A stretch of DNA of 48,853 nucleotides from a virus, in the IMG/VR virus record IMGVR_UViG_3300024323_000010, positions 1 to 48,853 of that record; one strand, 5' to 3'. The position numbers and the translations under genes were made by a program. Below the pieces are notes generated by a model that searched no databases, had not been told where the DNA came from, and saw nothing but the letters and a program-made list of their open reading frames with translations. Positions 47,367 through 48,853 of the stretch are shown here, one piece after another. Each line of letters begins with the position of its first letter. Positions within the stretch are counted from its first letter, which is position 1.

Positions 47367-48853
47367 CTAGAGCCTCGCATCCGCAGAGAGGTGAAGGTGC
47401 CACGACGAGGCGCCGGAGACCGTGACCGTCGTGTTCGTGATGATGGCCGAGGTCGTCGTCACGTGGAGCGTCTGCGCCGCGGCGGTCGAGTTCGCGTCGC
47501 CGTTGTCGCGCCACTGCGTCGCCGCGCCCGCGGTGCCGGGGTTCCAGCGCGTGATGGTCGGCGCGACCCGCATCTCGACCGGGAACTGCCAGCGCTGGTA
47601 TGGCTCGGGATTCGCGGCCGCGCGGCCCTGCACGATCGTGCCGGCGAAGCCCCCGGCCACGGCCGGCTTCGTGCCGTAGGCGAAGGTCTTGGCGTAGAAG
47701 CGCTGGCACAGCGCGAGCTCGCGCTGGAACGGGAGGTGCGGGTACGTGCTCGCCGTGGGCCCGAGCTGGAGCATGAGGCCCGTCACCTCGAAGTAGTCGG
47801 CCGCGCCCGCCGTGCCCACGGGAGTGAAGCGCAGCTCCACGCCCACTTCGGTCGCGTTGGAGGCGAGCGTCACGGTCTGCGTGAAGCGCTGGAGCGTCGT
47901 GGTGAGCGTGTTCGACTGGTCCTGCTGGACGTCGCCCGCCCAGGGGCCCGCGAAGAAGCCGATCATCGCGGCCGAGCCCTCGTCGCTGCCCGTGCCGGTG
48001 TGGATGCGCGAGACGAGCGCGCCGCTCGCGGCCGAGTAATTCGCGCCCGCCCGCGCGTAGAACGAGAGCGTCACCTGCTGGCCCGCGAGAAGCGCCGCCA
48101 CGTCGGTCGGGATCGCCTGATAGAACTGGATCACCGTCGTGGTGGAGGCGGCGGCGACGCGCTGGATCCGCTGCAGGTAACGGAAGCCATTCGCGCCGAG
48201 CGTCTGGCGCGACACCGTGCAGTGGCCGCCCGCGACGCCGCCCGCGACGCCCCAGCGGTCCGGGAACGTCGGCGTGCCGCTGATGATGTCGCCGCTCACC
48301 GCGCCATCCTGCCAGACGTTGAGCGCGCCGTTGTCGAGCTGGTTGTTCGGGTCGGGGAGCGCGATGCCCGAGATCGTCTGGAACTCGACCCGCGTGGTCC
48401 AGACGGGAACCGACGGCGTGCCCGTGTTCTCCTGGAAGAGGAGGCTCGTGCCCGAGCCCACCATCTTCCACGTGCGCGCCGTCGTGCCGTCCACGGCGTA
48501 GCCCTGGCCGGCAGCCACGTTCACGACGCCCGCGCCCTTCGGCGTGAGCCGCAGGTTGATGTCGGTGTCCGAGCCGGTCGCCTTCACCTGCGGCGAGCTG
48601 CCAGTGGCCGCGCTCGCGACCGTGATGGCGTTCACGCTCGAGGCGGTCGAGCCGTCGGCCGTGAGGATGTCCACGCCATTGCTGCGCAGCACGGCGGAGC
48701 CCGTGCCCTTGCCCGCGAGCACGGCGCCCACGTTCGTATCCGAGCCCTTCGCCTGAAGGATCGGCGCGACGCCCGTCGCGGAGGTGATGACCGAGAAGCC
48801 GTTCACCGAGGCGGCCGCCGTGCCGTCGAGGTCGACGAGGTCGGCGCTGTTCA
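47367..48853 (-). CDS. Tail fibre, main part (continues at base 356)
   Basis: Residues about 71-565 of the 565-aa fibre. The shaft has at least two repeats with the words GSDTNVGAVL and GSDTDINLRLTPKGAG. A beta-sandwich middle follows (YFEVTGLMLQLGP; QIPTDVAALLAGQQVTLSFY-like), then a C-terminal domain (REL.CQRFYAKTF) common in fibre tips. It ends SWHLHLSADARL. The frame stays open through the join. An in-frame GTG at 48806 would be a false start. Confidence 0.75.
   Translation of the reverse strand, partial: NSADLVDLDGTAAASVNGFSVITSATGVAPILQAKGSDTNVGAVLAGKGTGSAVLRSNGVDILTADGSTASSVNAITVASAATGSSPQVKATGSDTDINLRLTPKGAGVVNVAAGQGYAVDGTTARTWKMVGSGTSLLFQENTGTPSVPVWTTRVEFQTISGIALPDPNNQLDNGALNVWQDGAVSGDIISGTPTFPDRWGVAGGVAGGHCTVSRQTLGANGFRYLQRIQRVAAASTTTVIQFYQAIPTDVAALLAGQQVTLSFYARAGANYSAASGALVSRIHTGTGSDEGSAAMIGFFAGPWAGDVQQDQSNTLTTTLQRFTQTVTLASNATEVGVELRFTPVGTAGAADYFEVTGLMLQLGPTASTYPHLPFQRELALCQRFYAKTFAYGTKPAVAGGFAGTIVQGRAAANPEPYQRWQFPVEMRVAPTITRWNPGTAGAATQWRDNGDANSTAAAQTLHVTTTSAIITNTTVTVSGASSWHLHLSADARL
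48709..48853. repeat. Terminal redundancy, right copy (matches 1-145)
   Basis: This is the right copy of the 145-base end overlap. In the fibre protein the differences change one Val to Met and one Val to Phe between copies, so they are not silent. Confidence 0.9.

Noticed and set aside
48709-48806. A separate fibre gene starting at GTG 48806
   Set aside because: The frame continues upstream through the join to GTG 356, which has a stop/start overlap, so 48806 is internal.
1-48853. CRISPR array, insertion sequence or transposase
   Set aside because: No spaced direct repeats, terminal inverted repeats with a transposase, or DDE-type recombinase were seen.

Overview
This window is a GC-rich temperate bacteriophage genome, and it appears to be complete. 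Bases 1-145 repeat bases 48709-48853 with two differences (14 vs 48722 and 128 vs 48836). One tail-fibre gene runs off base 1 and continues in frame from base 48708. Joining the ends gives a circular unit of about 48,708 bp and a fibre of 565 aa. A large and a small terminase, a long P22-type portal, a P22 gp10-like tail protein, glutamine-rich internal virion proteins and the absence of a tape measure, sheath or tail tube point to a short-tailed (podovirus) particle. A tyrosine integrase next to a 3' tRNA-Arg(CCT) fragment, an excisionase-like protein and two divergent regulators show it is temperate. The host is unknown. It should be a high-GC bacterium whose tRNA-Arg(CCT) carries the 3' half seen here.

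Layout. (1) The late unit is on the minus strand. It starts at terminase (17708), runs down to base 1, crosses the join and ends near 42043. Its order is TerS, TerL, two tiny basic proteins, portal, scaffold candidate, capsid proteins, seven fibre-, helix- or coil-like structural genes, tail adaptor, gp10-like protein, tail fibre, then four internal virion proteins. (2) A minus-strand operon at 23802-18207 holds 16 small genes, most with ATGA or GTGA stop/start overlaps. Several junctions are near-copies of one short sequence. (3) A 1.7 kb regulatory region (23803-25475) holds dyads, repeats, a promoter and perhaps one small gene. (4) A plus-strand operon (25476-31477) has several genes preceded by a repeated AGGAGAGACC leader. 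It encodes zinc-ribbon proteins, a thermonuclease-like protein and a helix-turn-helix protein. (5) A minus-strand cassette (35466-31491) holds a Fis-type protein, small membrane proteins, a SLOG protein, a TerB-like protein, a GH108 endolysin and a membrane-anchored coiled coil. (6) attP and the integrase lie at 35520-37019. (7) A minus-strand recombination and control block (40104-36946) holds a repressor candidate, a RecE-like exonuclease, a RecT-like annealing protein and the excisionase candidate. (8) A plus-strand replication block (40180-42082) holds an XRE regulator, two replication-initiation or helicase-loading candidates, a RuvC-like resolvase and a holin-like protein.

The phage encodes no DNA polymerase or helicase. 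It probably replicates by loading host machinery and recombines through its RecE/RecT/RuvC-like set. The switch probably lies between 40104 and 40180. A dyad of the form (A)CGAA-N5-TTCGT there recurs at two other operon-control positions. The most unusual features are the repeated translation-junction sequences in both small-gene operons. They include a 7-codon remnant that looks like the scar of a lost gene, and an in-frame fusion across one leader.
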